A DNA stretch of 38,146 nt. Origin: CALACW01 sp002431305 (GTDB lineage: Bacteria; Bacillota; Clostridia; Oscillospirales; Acutalibacteraceae). The DNA lies in contig CALACW010000131.1 in NCBI GenBank assembly GCA_937890355.1, positions 1 through 38,146 of the forward strand. The letters run 5' to 3'. Positions 1-6,425 of this stretch are shown piece by piece; positions within the stretch are counted from its first letter, which is position 1, and the number at the start of each line of letters is the position of its first letter. Under the pieces are notes generated by a model, which made no database searches, had not been told where the DNA came from, and worked only from the letters and a program-made list of their open reading frames with translations. The translations under genes were made by a program, and so were the position numbers.

Positions 1-84
1 CGTTCGTTAAACTCAGATGCTTCCTTACAAGACTGTTCAAACTTCTTTTCGGTTTCTTCGGTTCGTTTAAGTAAGCAGCAAAGT

Positions 85-126
85 AAAAAACTTGCTTGCC
101 GTTAAAACGCGGTAAGCATGTTTTTT
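85..126. terminator. Hairpin terminator, probably bidirectional
   Basis: An A-run (85-90) followed by CTTGCTTGCCG (91-101) pairs with CGGTAAGCATG (110-120) followed by six T (121-126), with one mismatch, one wobble and an eight-base loop. A-tract and T-tract on both flanks suit termination from either side. It probably ends a gene lying left of the window. Confidence 0.7.
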
Positions 127-178
127 ATAAATACAGTGATAATCAAAAAAATATTACTTCATTTTTCTGCAAGTGTAC

Positions 179-207
179 TTGATTTGTTAATATAATTTAT
201 ATATAAT
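179..207 (+). promoter_or_regulatory. Sigma-A promoter for the EEP gene pair
   Basis: TTGATT (179-184), a 17-base spacer, then TATAAT (202-207), about 60 bases before the GTG start at 268. It is the only good promoter between the upstream terminator and the first gene. Confidence 0.65.
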
Positions 208-267
208 TATGATAAAGAATATAGTGAAAATTATTCATTTTGATTCAGAGAGAAAAGGAGCGGAATT

Positions 268-1248
268 GTGGGATTATTTTCGTTATTAAGAAATTCGCGC
301 GCATTATATTCAATATTGGCGTTTATCCTTACCATAGGCGCAGGACTGCCGGGATTAAATATTCCGAATGCAGATATGTCGGACGTAACTTTGCCCGACG
401 GATTTGAGGAACAGCTGAACGCGGACTCGTTCGAAAACACCGCCGACGTAAGAATAATGGATTCAAACGTAATGGTTGACTACGATTGGGGATACGGAGT
501 TACTGCTCCTGTACCTCCGCGGGCCGCAATGTTTTATAAAATTCTTGAGGCGTACCGCCCCGACGTCGTCGGAGTACAGGAAGCAAGCAAGGCGTGGAGT
601 GCGAATTTTATCCGGAATCTGCCCGGCGGATACCGTCTTATAAATCCCGTGTCGACATATACGGACGAAAAAATGACTGCGCTTATCTATAATACAGATA
701 CTTTGAAACTTATAGACAGCGGAGATTTTAAATTTAATCAGGATGTTGATAAGAGACTTCGCCGTGTTGTATGGGGAGTATTTGAGGTAAAAGAAACGGG
801 AAAAATTTTCGGCGTTACAAATACTCATTTTGACGGTATCAATTGGGAGGATACTTCAAGTTTACAGAAAACATTTGCAGAAGCCGACGAGATGGTCGCA
901 GCTGTAAACAAAATCATCAAGAAATATGACTGCCCGGTATTTTCGACCGGCGATTACAATACGCGTGATAACAATTATGAGCAAACAATGTGGTCCGAGA
1001 CTTATGCAAGGATTACCGAATCACTGCTTGATACAAAACATAATTGTAAAAATGCAAGGGAAGGCAATGCAAAGGATCATCCGGATGAAATAAAATATAA
1101 TGTTTATATCACGCTTGACATGCCTTTTATCGATCATATTTTCTATAAGGGTAATGCCGAAATTGAAACATATTGCTTATTGTCATACACATACCTTGAT
1201 GATTTATCGGACGCTTTTCCGATTTTTACAGATGCTATTTTGAACTAA
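268..1248 (+). CDS. Membrane-anchored EEP-family protein, probably inactive paralogue
   Basis: 326 residues from a GTG start with AAGGAG seven bases upstream. A hydrophobic stretch at residues 13-29 suggests an uncleaved signal anchor with the domain outside the cell. The rest matches the endonuclease/exonuclease/phosphatase (DNase I-like) fold: N67, E105 in GVQE, NTH (185-187), GDYN (D229, N231) and IDH (289-290). The closing motif, normally SDH with the catalytic His, reads SDA here (A316), and the first motif reads DSN instead of SYN. The next gene is a close paralogue with the motifs intact. In this fold that His is essential, so I infer loss or change of catalysis. Substrate unknown. The frame is intact with no stop, so it is not simply a pseudogene. 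Confidence 0.8.
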   Translation: MGLFSLLRNSRALYSILAFILTIGAGLPGLNIPNADMSDVTLPDGFEEQLNADSFENTADVRIMDSNVMVDYDWGYGVTAPVPPRAAMFYKILEAYRPDVVGVQEASKAWSANFIRNLPGGYRLINPVSTYTDEKMTALIYNTDTLKLIDSGDFKFNQDVDKRLRRVVWGVFEVKETGKIFGVTNTHFDGINWEDTSSLQKTFAEADEMVAAVNKIIKKYDCPVFSTGDYNTRDNNYEQTMWSETYARITESLLDTKHNCKNAREGNAKDHPDEIKYNVYITLDMPFIDHIFYKGNAEIETYCLLSYTYLDDLSDAFPIFTDAILN

Positions 1249-1279
1249 CTACAAAAACACAAAAACAAGGAGAAAAAAA

Positions 1280-2296
1280 ATGGGATTCTTTTCATTATTG
1301 AGAAATTCGCGCGCGCTGTATGCGATACTTACGTTTATGCTTGCGGCGGGCATAGGTTTTCCGGGATTGAACGTTCCGGACGTTGACATGACGGATGTAA
1401 CCGTACCCGATGGATTTGAGGAACAGCTGAATGCGGACGCGTTCGAAAATTCAGCCGATGTAAGAGTCATGAGCTATAACGTACTCGTTGACTTTGACTG
1501 GGGTTCGGGCGTTAATCCCGTACAGCCGAGAGCCGCAAAATTCTTTAAGATGCTCGAAGCATACAGTCCCGACGTTATCGGAGTCCAGGAGCAGAGCCGG
1601 GCGTGGACATCGGTATTCGTACAGTATCTGCCCGACGGATATAAGGTTATTAACCCGGTGTCGACTTTTAAGGAGCAGAAAATGACTACACTTGTCTATA
1701 ATTCGAATACTCTCAAACTCATAGACAGCGGAGATTACAAATTCAGGACATATAAAGACGCTTATAAACAAAACCGCAGGGTTGCATGGGGCGTTTTTGA
1801 GGTTAAGGAAACGGGCAAGCGTTTTGCTGTCACCAACACTCATTTGGATTTTCTTACATGGAACAATGAGACTAATTATTGGGACGATCTTGATAACAGA
1901 CTGCAAATAATAGGTTCGGAAGTTGACGAGATGACAGCAACCGTTAATAAAATTATCAAGAAATATGATTGTCCCGTATTTTCGACAGGCGACTATAATA
2001 CATGGGATAACAGAACGGACATCGACCCGTCCGACCCCATAACAAAGATATACGCTAAGATTACTGAAGAAATGACGGACTCCAAATTCAATTGCGAATC
2101 TTCATCTGTCGGCGATATGACCGAAATTATTCCCGGTGCGCTGAATCAGGACTGTATATCAATGGATATGCACGACGGCGACCACATTTTCTTTAAGGGC
2201 GATACCGTTATTAAAAACTTTAAACTCATGTCGTATTCATATCTTGCCGATATATCGGATCACAGCGGAATTTTTGTTGACGCGCAGTTAAATTAA
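1280..2296 (+). CDS. Membrane-anchored EEP-family hydrolase, intact motifs
   Basis: 338 residues; AAGGAG eight bases before ATG, 31 bases after the previous gene, so one transcription unit. Residues 13-30 form a signal anchor nearly identical to that of the first copy. Catalytic and metal positions of the EEP fold are all present: SYN (N67), GVQE (E104), NTH (H188), GDYN (D238, N240), GDH (D301) and SDH (D327, H328). The family includes secreted DNases, phosphodiesterases, sphingomyelinases and inositol phosphatases, and I cannot choose a substrate. An outer-surface nuclease or phosphatase is the most cautious reading. Confidence 0.85.
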   Translation: MGFFSLLRNSRALYAILTFMLAAGIGFPGLNVPDVDMTDVTVPDGFEEQLNADAFENSADVRVMSYNVLVDFDWGSGVNPVQPRAAKFFKMLEAYSPDVIGVQEQSRAWTSVFVQYLPDGYKVINPVSTFKEQKMTTLVYNSNTLKLIDSGDYKFRTYKDAYKQNRRVAWGVFEVKETGKRFAVTNTHLDFLTWNNETNYWDDLDNRLQIIGSEVDEMTATVNKIIKKYDCPVFSTGDYNTWDNRTDIDPSDPITKIYAKITEEMTDSKFNCESSSVGDMTEIIPGALNQDCISMDMHDGDHIFFKGDTVIKNFKLMSYSYLADISDHSGIFVDAQLN

Positions 2297-2302
2297 TGCA
2301 TA

Positions 2303-2345
2303 AAAACAGGGCTTTGACATTTTACGGTCAAAACCCTGTTTCTTT
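2303..2345 (+). terminator. Terminator of the EEP pair
   Basis: AAACAGGG (2304-2311) pairs with CCCTGTTT (2334-2341), with a second inner stem TTTGAC/GTCAAA, ending in a T-rich run just after the stop at 2296. Part of this sequence recurs at 2709-2735. Confidence 0.8.
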
Positions 2346-2356
2346 GTAAAAAAATC

Positions 2357-2385
2357 TTTACAATAATGAAATTTTATGATAAACT
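2357..2385 (+). promoter_or_regulatory. Possible promoter of the small hydrophobic peptide mRNA
   Basis: TTTACA (2357-2362), 17 bases, then TAAACT (2380-2385, four of six matches). A better -10, TATGAT at 2375-2380, lacks a well-spaced -35. Either gives a start near 2387-2392, just at a hairpin. Confidence 0.45.
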
Positions 2386-2391
2386 TAAGAC

Positions 2392-2501
2392 GTTCACAGA
2401 TATATGTGAACCTTGGAGTTACCTATAAACGGTAGGCGGTTTGCCCTTTTTATCTGTTAAGAGGGCGAAAACCCTCTTATTTTTGATAAGGGGGTGAAAG
2501 T
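2392..2501 (+). promoter_or_regulatory. Structured 5' leader of the peptide mRNA
   Basis: A perfect seven-pair hairpin lies at 2392-2411 (GTTCACA/TGTGAAC), the expected 5' end of the RNA. A second perfect eight-pair hairpin lies at 2458-2479 (TAAGAGGG/CCCTCTTA), followed by five T. Bases 2445-2454 can pair with 2485-2494, which include the SD sequence (2488-2496), so the ribosome site is probably hidden in an extended stem enclosing that hairpin. GGCGGTT at 2435-2441 can also pair with AACCGCC at 2572-2578, joining the 5' and 3' ends. Such folding is typical of type I toxin mRNAs. The pairings were found by eye; no energies were calculated. Confidence 0.5.
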
Positions 2502-2573
2502 ATGACAGAAATTTTATTTTTAACGATTTTGTTACTTATATTAATTGTGCTGTACTTTATCGAAAAAAAATAA
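2502..2573 (+). CDS. 23-residue hydrophobic peptide, candidate type I toxin
   Basis: ATG at 2502 follows a strong SD (AAGGGGGTG, seven bases away) and runs to TAA at 2571-2573. The peptide starts MTEILFLTILLL and ends LYFIEKK: one transmembrane helix of about 16 residues flanked by an acidic N-end and a charged C-end. That is the shape of Fst/Ldr/holin-like type I toxins. The setting supports this: structured leader, bidirectional terminator at the stop codon, and an opposing RNA with a consensus promoter. I do not recognise a named family. It could instead be a membrane regulator or a non-functional ORF. Confidence 0.55.
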   Translation: MTEILFLTILLLILIVLYFIEKK

Positions 2574-2650
2574 CCGCCCACACCTGAAAAGTAAGCGGTC
2601 ATTTTTTTCTGCAAACTTTAAGGGCAACCGTCTATCCGGTAACTCCTTGT
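2563..2650 (-). ncRNA. Candidate antisense RNA (antitoxin) of about 90 nt
   Basis: A perfect promoter at 2685-2657 fires leftward. The RNA would start near 2650 and end at the hairpin 2599-2573 followed by eight U (complement of 2563-2570). It overlaps the 3' end of the peptide mRNA, and its ACCGCUUA (2599-2592) can pair with UAGGCGGU at 2433-2440 in the mRNA leader. It carries no convincing ORF. Role inferred from layout only. Confidence 0.5.
2572..2608. terminator. Bidirectional terminator between peptide ORF and opposing RNA
   Basis: ACCGC (2573-2577) pairs with GCGGT (2595-2599), with an inner AC/GT pairing. Rightward the stem is followed by seven T (2602-2608). Leftward the complementary strand has eight T (2563-2570). 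Both transcripts end on the same hairpin. Confidence 0.65.
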
Positions 2651-2656
2651 ATTTAT

Positions 2657-2685
2657 ATTATAATGGTTTTTTCAGATTTTGTCAA
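2657..2685 (-). promoter_or_regulatory. Consensus promoter for the antisense RNA
   Basis: On the minus strand TTGACA (2685-2680), exactly 17 bases, TATAAT (2662-2657): a full match to the sigma-A consensus. No protein gene follows it on this strand, so it most likely makes a small RNA. Confidence 0.8.
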
Positions 2686-2951
2686 TACTTACGTTTAGTA
2701 AATTTATAACAGGGCATTGATATTTTACGGTTAAAGAGACTTACGGTTTTATGAATGATAACAATGCGTCGGCAAGATGAAATCTGCGGTTTTCCGCCGG
2801 TAAATTCAAAAATAAAAATCTCTGCCTTTACCTCGGGAAGACATACGTCTTAATCCTAATTATCATAATCATTTGAATTTGATTATAATTTAAAATTTAT
2901 ACCGTCTTTACGGGGATTTTTTGTTAAATTACGAAAAAATCGAATTACGTA
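2686..2951. other. Intergenic stretch with a partial terminator repeat
   Basis: No convincing ORF with an SD is seen on either strand. It holds a partial copy of the EEP terminator (2709-2735), short hairpins (AGAC/GTCT near 2839-2850) and an AT-rich imperfect palindrome around 2857-2890 just before the operon promoter. No known RNA motif recognised. Confidence 0.4.
2709..2735 (+). repeat. Partial direct copy of the EEP terminator
   Basis: Matches 2306-2332 at 24 of 27 positions, but the right arm of the hairpin is missing, so it should not terminate. The two copies bracket the toxin-antitoxin-like module. Confidence 0.7.
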
Positions 2952-2980
2952 TTGACATTCGTTTTTCGGTGATGTAGAAT
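2952..2980 (+). promoter_or_regulatory. Promoter of the aromatic amino acid operon
   Basis: TTGACA (2952-2957), 17 bases, TAGAAT (2975-2980). Expected start near 2987, about 26 bases before the leader-peptide ATG. Confidence 0.85.
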
Positions 2981-3012
2981 AATTATGCAATAAATCAAGG
3001 AGGAACTGTATA

Positions 3013-3087
3013 ATGTTTAACACCGCGTTTTATTATTACTACTTTACACAGGCGATGGATACTTGCGTTGTACAGGAACTTGATTGA
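3013..3087 (+). CDS. Phe/Tyr-rich leader peptide of the aromatic operon
   Basis: A strong SD (AAGGAGG, 2997-3003) precedes ATG at 3013. The 24-residue ORF ends at TGA 3085-3087. Residues 2-11 are F-N-T-A-F-Y-Y-Y-Y-F: seven of the first eleven residues are aromatic, with four consecutive Tyr codons. A terminator follows, and next is an operon making Phe and Tyr. This is the logic of enteric pheL/trpL leaders: a ribosome short of charged tRNA stalls on these codons and changes RNA folding. The peptide itself probably has no function. Composition, SD and position make chance unlikely. Confidence 0.85.
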   Translation: MFNTAFYYYYFTQAMDTCVVQELD

Positions 3088-3115
3088 TCTTGTAAAAAGC
3101 AAATACCCACCGCTT
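3020..3115 (+). promoter_or_regulatory. Antiterminator and protector segments of the attenuator
   Basis: Segment 1 (CACCGC, 3021-3026) lies just before the aromatic codons. Segment 2 (GGCGATGG, 3051-3058) lies just after them, still inside the leader ORF. Segment 3 (CCACCGCTT, 3107-3115) is the left arm of the terminator. Segment 2 can pair with segment 1 or segment 3, each with a single C-A mismatch, and mimics the terminator right arm GGCGGTGG. Stalling on Phe/Tyr codons would cover segment 1 and free segment 2 to capture segment 3 (read-through). A ribosome reaching the stop would cover segment 2 and allow termination. Confidence 0.65.
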
Positions 3116-3156
3116 GGTTTCGTGCGTAGAACGTAGAAATTAGGCGGTGGTTTTTT
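3105..3156 (+). terminator. Attenuator terminator before pheA
   Basis: CCACCGC (3107-3113) pairs with GCGGTGG (3144-3150). The stem extends inward through TTGGTTTC/GAAATTAG with wobble pairs, and six T follow (3151-3156). It lies between the leader peptide and pheA, so read-through sets operon output. Confidence 0.85.
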
Positions 3157-3212
3157 ATTATCGCAAAAGAGAGTAAAAAAGTATTTGTTATTAAATAAAG
3201 CGGGTTGAGAAA

Positions 3213-4304
3213 ATGGATAAGCTTGAACAGGCAAGACAGATTATTAACGAGACGGACAGCGAGATTGCAAAGCTGTTCGAAAGGCGAATGAACGCGGTTG
3301 CGGACGTTGCGGAGTACAAATTACAGCGCGGGCTGCCCGTACTCGACGCGGGGCGCGAGGCGCAGGTCATAGCTAAAAACTGCGCGTACGTAAATGACCC
3401 GGTATTAAGAGAATACTATACGTCGTTCCTCATTTCAACTATGGAAATATCGAAACGATACCAGCGCAGACTCATGCAGGGCATGACCGTCGCATATTCG
3501 GGCGTTGAGGGCGCGTTTGCGGAGATTGCCTCAAAACGGATTTTTCCCGACGCTGTTAAAATCGCGTTTCCCGACTTTAATTCGGCATATAAAGCCGTCG
3601 AAAACGGAGAGTGCGACTGCTGTGTTCTGCCGATAGAGAACAGCTACGCGGGCGAGGTCGGACAGGTCATAGATTTGATTTACGAAGGAACGCTCAACGT
3701 TACCGGTATGTATTCGCTTGCCGTGTGTCAGAATCTGCTCGGGGTTAAGGGTGCGGATATCGACTCCGTAAAAAAGGTCATAAGCCATCCGCAGGCACTC
3801 GGTCAGTGCGCGGATTACATAAAAGACCACGGATTCGAAACCGAGGAAGCCGCCAATACCGCCTTAGCCGCCAAAAAGGTCGCTTCATCTGACGATAAAT
3901 CGGTTGCCGCCATTGCAAGTCTTGATACAGCTAAACTTTATTCGCTCGAAGTTATTGACCACGACATAAACGCAAGCACGCAGAATACGACTAAATTTGC
4001 GGTTCTTACGAGAACGCCCGAAAAGCCGTCCGATACGGGAAGCTTTATAATGCTATTTACCGTTAAGCAGGTTCCCGGTGCGCTCGCAAAGGCGATAAAC
4101 GTTATCGGAAAATACGGTTTTAATATGAAGGCGCTCAGAAGCCGTCCGATGAGAGAACCCGCGTGGCAGTATTATTTCTACGTCGAGGTCGACGGCAGCG
4201 ACGAGAGCGAAAACGGCAGGGCTATGATTTCGGAGCTTACAAGGCAGTGCGAGAGGCTTAAAATCGCAGGCAGATTCAAACAAGTAATTGATCTCGGGAA
4301 GTGA
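3213..4304 (+). CDS. pheA: Bifunctional chorismate mutase / prephenate dehydratase
   Basis: 363 residues. Residues 1-88 form a helical AroQ-type chorismate mutase (start MDKLEQARQIINETDSEIAK, with the ERR region at 23-25). Residues 92-268 form prephenate dehydratase: VAYSGVEGAFAE, the SHPQALGQC loop (191-199) and NTTKF (258-262), the counterpart of the family's catalytic T-R-F motif. Residues 278-360 are an ACT domain with RSRP (309-312), equivalent to the ESRP Phe-binding motif, so feedback by Phe is likely. It converts chorismate to prephenate and then phenylpyruvate. First gene after the attenuator; its SD is weak, which may help keep the operon dependent on read-through. Confidence 0.95.
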   Translation: MDKLEQARQIINETDSEIAKLFERRMNAVADVAEYKLQRGLPVLDAGREAQVIAKNCAYVNDPVLREYYTSFLISTMEISKRYQRRLMQGMTVAYSGVEGAFAEIASKRIFPDAVKIAFPDFNSAYKAVENGECDCCVLPIENSYAGEVGQVIDLIYEGTLNVTGMYSLAVCQNLLGVKGADIDSVKKVISHPQALGQCADYIKDHGFETEEAANTALAAKKVASSDDKSVAAIASLDTAKLYSLEVIDHDINASTQNTTKFAVLTRTPEKPSDTGSFIMLFTVKQVPGALAKAINVIGKYGFNMKALRSRPMREPAWQYYFYVEVDGSDESENGRAMISELTRQCERLKIAGRFKQVIDLGK

Positions 4305-4309
4305 GAAAA

Positions 4310-5332
4310 ATGGATATACATGTTTCGTTAAAGGAAAACAGCTACGACATAACGGTTGAACGCGGAGTGTTGAATAAAGCGGGCGAGCTTCTGAATTTAG
4401 ACAGAAACGTACTCGTCGTTACAGATTCGGGCGTACCGGCGGAGTATTCCGACATAATATCTTCGTTCTGTAAAAATCCCGTGCGCGTTATGATCGAGCA
4501 GGGCGAGGAGAGCAAGAATTTTGATAATTATAAATTACTGCTTCAGGCTATGCTCGAAAACGACTTTACGCGTTCGGACTGCGTTGTCGCGGTCGGCGGG
4601 GGAGTTGTCGGCGATCTGTCGGGATTCGCCGCCGCCACGTATATGAGGGGTATTGATTTTTATAACGTCCCGACGACGGTTCTCTCGCAGGTCGACTCGT
4701 CAGTAGGCGGTAAAACAGCTATCGATTTCGGCCATTATAAAAACACGGTCGGAGCGTTCTGGCAGCCGAAGAGAGTTCTTATCGACCCCGATGTGTTAGA
4801 AACGCTTCCTAAGCGTCAGATATCGAACGGTCTTGCAGAGAGCGCGAAAATGGCGGCGACGTTCGACGAAAAACTGTTCTCTCTGTTTGAAAACGGCGAT
4901 ATCGAAAGCAATATCGATTTGATAATCGCGCGAAGCGTCGAGCTTAAAAAGGATGTTGTCGAAAAGGACGAGAAAGAGTCGGGATTAAGACGCGTTTTGA
5001 ATTTCGGTCACACGATAGGTCACGCGATTGAAAGCACCGTCGACCCCGGAACTCTTTACCACGGCGAATGCGTCGGAATCGGCATGCTCGCAATGAGTTC
5101 TAATGACGTAAGAAAAAGAATTATAAACGTATTAAATAAATTGTCGCTTCCCGTATCGGCAGATTTCGATATCGATAAGGCGTGCGAAGCCGTACTTCAC
5201 GACAAAAAAGCCGTCTCGGGCGGAGCGAGAGTTATAATGTGCGAAAAAATAGGCACGTTTATTGAAAAGAAGATTTCAAACGAGGAATTAGCATCATTGA
5301 TAAGAAAAACGGGGGAGGGTGAGTTTATATGA
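4310..5332 (+). CDS. aroB: 3-dehydroquinate synthase
   Basis: 340 residues. Converts DAHP to 3-dehydroquinate, step 2 of the shikimate pathway, using NAD and Zn. Visible motifs: GGGVVGDLSGFAA (nucleotide site), the PTTVLSQVDSSVGGKTAID block, NGLAESAK (Glu metal ligand), FGHTIGHAIE and YHGECVGIGM (His ligands). A GTG at 4301 overlaps the pheA stop, but GGGAAG (4296-4301) is correctly spaced for the ATG at 4310, so I take that start. The gene nearly abuts pheA and overlaps aroC by four bases. Confidence 0.95.
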   Translation: MDIHVSLKENSYDITVERGVLNKAGELLNLDRNVLVVTDSGVPAEYSDIISSFCKNPVRVMIEQGEESKNFDNYKLLLQAMLENDFTRSDCVVAVGGGVVGDLSGFAAATYMRGIDFYNVPTTVLSQVDSSVGGKTAIDFGHYKNTVGAFWQPKRVLIDPDVLETLPKRQISNGLAESAKMAATFDEKLFSLFENGDIESNIDLIIARSVELKKDVVEKDEKESGLRRVLNFGHTIGHAIESTVDPGTLYHGECVGIGMLAMSSNDVRKRIINVLNKLSLPVSADFDIDKACEAVLHDKKAVSGGARVIMCEKIGTFIEKKISNEELASLIRKTGEGEFI

Positions 5333-6423
5333 AAAACACGTTCGGCAATTCGTTGAGCGTAACGCTTTTCGGCGAAAGCCACGGCGAGGCTATCGGCGCG
5401 GTTATCGACGGACTCGCTCCAGGAATTGAAATAGACGAGGAATTCATAGCCTCCCAGCTTGATTTAAGACGTCCGGCGGGCAAAATTTCGACTGCCCGTC
5501 ACGAGGACGATAAGGTAAGGATTTTATCGGGCGTTTTTAATTCGAAAGCCACGGGGACGCCGCTCGCTCTTATAATCGAAAACGAGAATACAAAAAGCGC
5601 GGACTACGAAAAAACGAGATATCTCGCCCGTCCGTCGCACGCCGATTACACGGCGCAGATAAAGTACCGCGGATATCAGGACTACCGCGGGGGCGGTCAT
5701 TTCTCGGGCAGGATTACGGCTCCGCTTGTCGCGGCGGGCGCGGTTGCGGTTGATATGCTGAGAAAAAAAGGCGTGTATATAGCGACTCATATAAAAAATC
5801 TGCACGGAATATGCGACAGGGATTTTGATAATTTAAAGAACGATATGGATTATCTTAATTCTATTCCCTACGCCGTACTCGATGAAAACGCAAAAGAAAA
5901 AATGATCGCCGAAACCCAGAAAGCGGCGGCGCAGGGCGATTCCGTCGGCGGAACGCTCGAAACCGCAGTTATCGGACTTGAAGCGGGACTCGGCGAGCCA
6001 TGGTTTGATACTGTCGAAAGTCAGCTTGCCCACATTCTGTTTTCCGTTCCCGCTGTCAAGGGCGTTGAATTCGGCGCAGGATTCGGATTTGCGAAAATGA
6101 CGGGAAGCGAAGCCAACGACCCGTTTTACGTTGAAAATTCTCAAGTTAAAACATACACTAACAACAACGGCGGAATAAACGGCGGAATTACGAACGGTAT
6201 GCCGATTATATTCAGATGCGCCGTAAAACCCACTCCGTCCATATTCAAAGAGCAGAAAACGATCGATATGAATTCAATGGAGAACGCCGTTCTCTCATTA
6301 AAGGGCAGACACGACCCCGCGGTGATTCACAGGGCAAGAGTTGTGGTTGATTCCGTAACAGCTCTGTGCATTGCCGATATGCTCACCGCCCGTCACGGTG
6401 CGGATTGGTTTATGGGGGAATGA
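5329..6423 (+). CDS. aroC: Chorismate synthase
   Basis: 364 residues. Converts EPSP to chorismate, step 7, with reduced FMN. Hallmarks: GESHG near the N-end, RPSHADYT, GGGHFSGRITA, and GRHDPAV near the C-end. Starts in an ATGA overlap with aroB, preceded by GGGGGAGGGTGAG, so translation is probably coupled. Length is typical. There is no separate flavin reductase domain, so it is of the monofunctional type. Confidence 0.96.
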   Translation: MKNTFGNSLSVTLFGESHGEAIGAVIDGLAPGIEIDEEFIASQLDLRRPAGKISTARHEDDKVRILSGVFNSKATGTPLALIIENENTKSADYEKTRYLARPSHADYTAQIKYRGYQDYRGGGHFSGRITAPLVAAGAVAVDMLRKKGVYIATHIKNLHGICDRDFDNLKNDMDYLNSIPYAVLDENAKEKMIAETQKAAAQGDSVGGTLETAVIGLEAGLGEPWFDTVESQLAHILFSVPAVKGVEFGAGFGFAKMTGSEANDPFYVENSQVKTYTNNNGGINGGITNGMPIIFRCAVKPTPSIFKEQKTIDMNSMENAVLSLKGRHDPAVIHRARVVVDSVTALCIADMLTARHGADWFMGE

Positions 6424-6425
6424 AT

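Larger units (their letters stand above)
2412..2649. repeat. Inverted repeat shared by both converging transcripts
   Basis: The plus-strand segment 2412-2448 resembles the reverse complement of 2620-2649. GGAGTTACC is identical, ACGGT is shared, and TTGCCCTT is identical; the left copy has a seven-base insertion. The two convergent RNAs would therefore start with nearly the same sequence rather than complementary ones. Confidence 0.7.

Noticed and set aside
268..1248. First EEP gene as a pseudogene
   Set aside because: The frame, SD, promoter and most motifs are intact; only catalytic positions differ.
2458..2486. Hairpin plus five T read as a terminator upstream of the small peptide
   Set aside because: Possible, but the T-run is short and the SD follows at once; it fits better as part of a leader fold. 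An attenuator role is not excluded.
3160..3212. T-box or tRNA-binding leader before pheA
   Set aside because: No T-box sequence, specifier loop or long structured leader is visible; the leader peptide explains the control.
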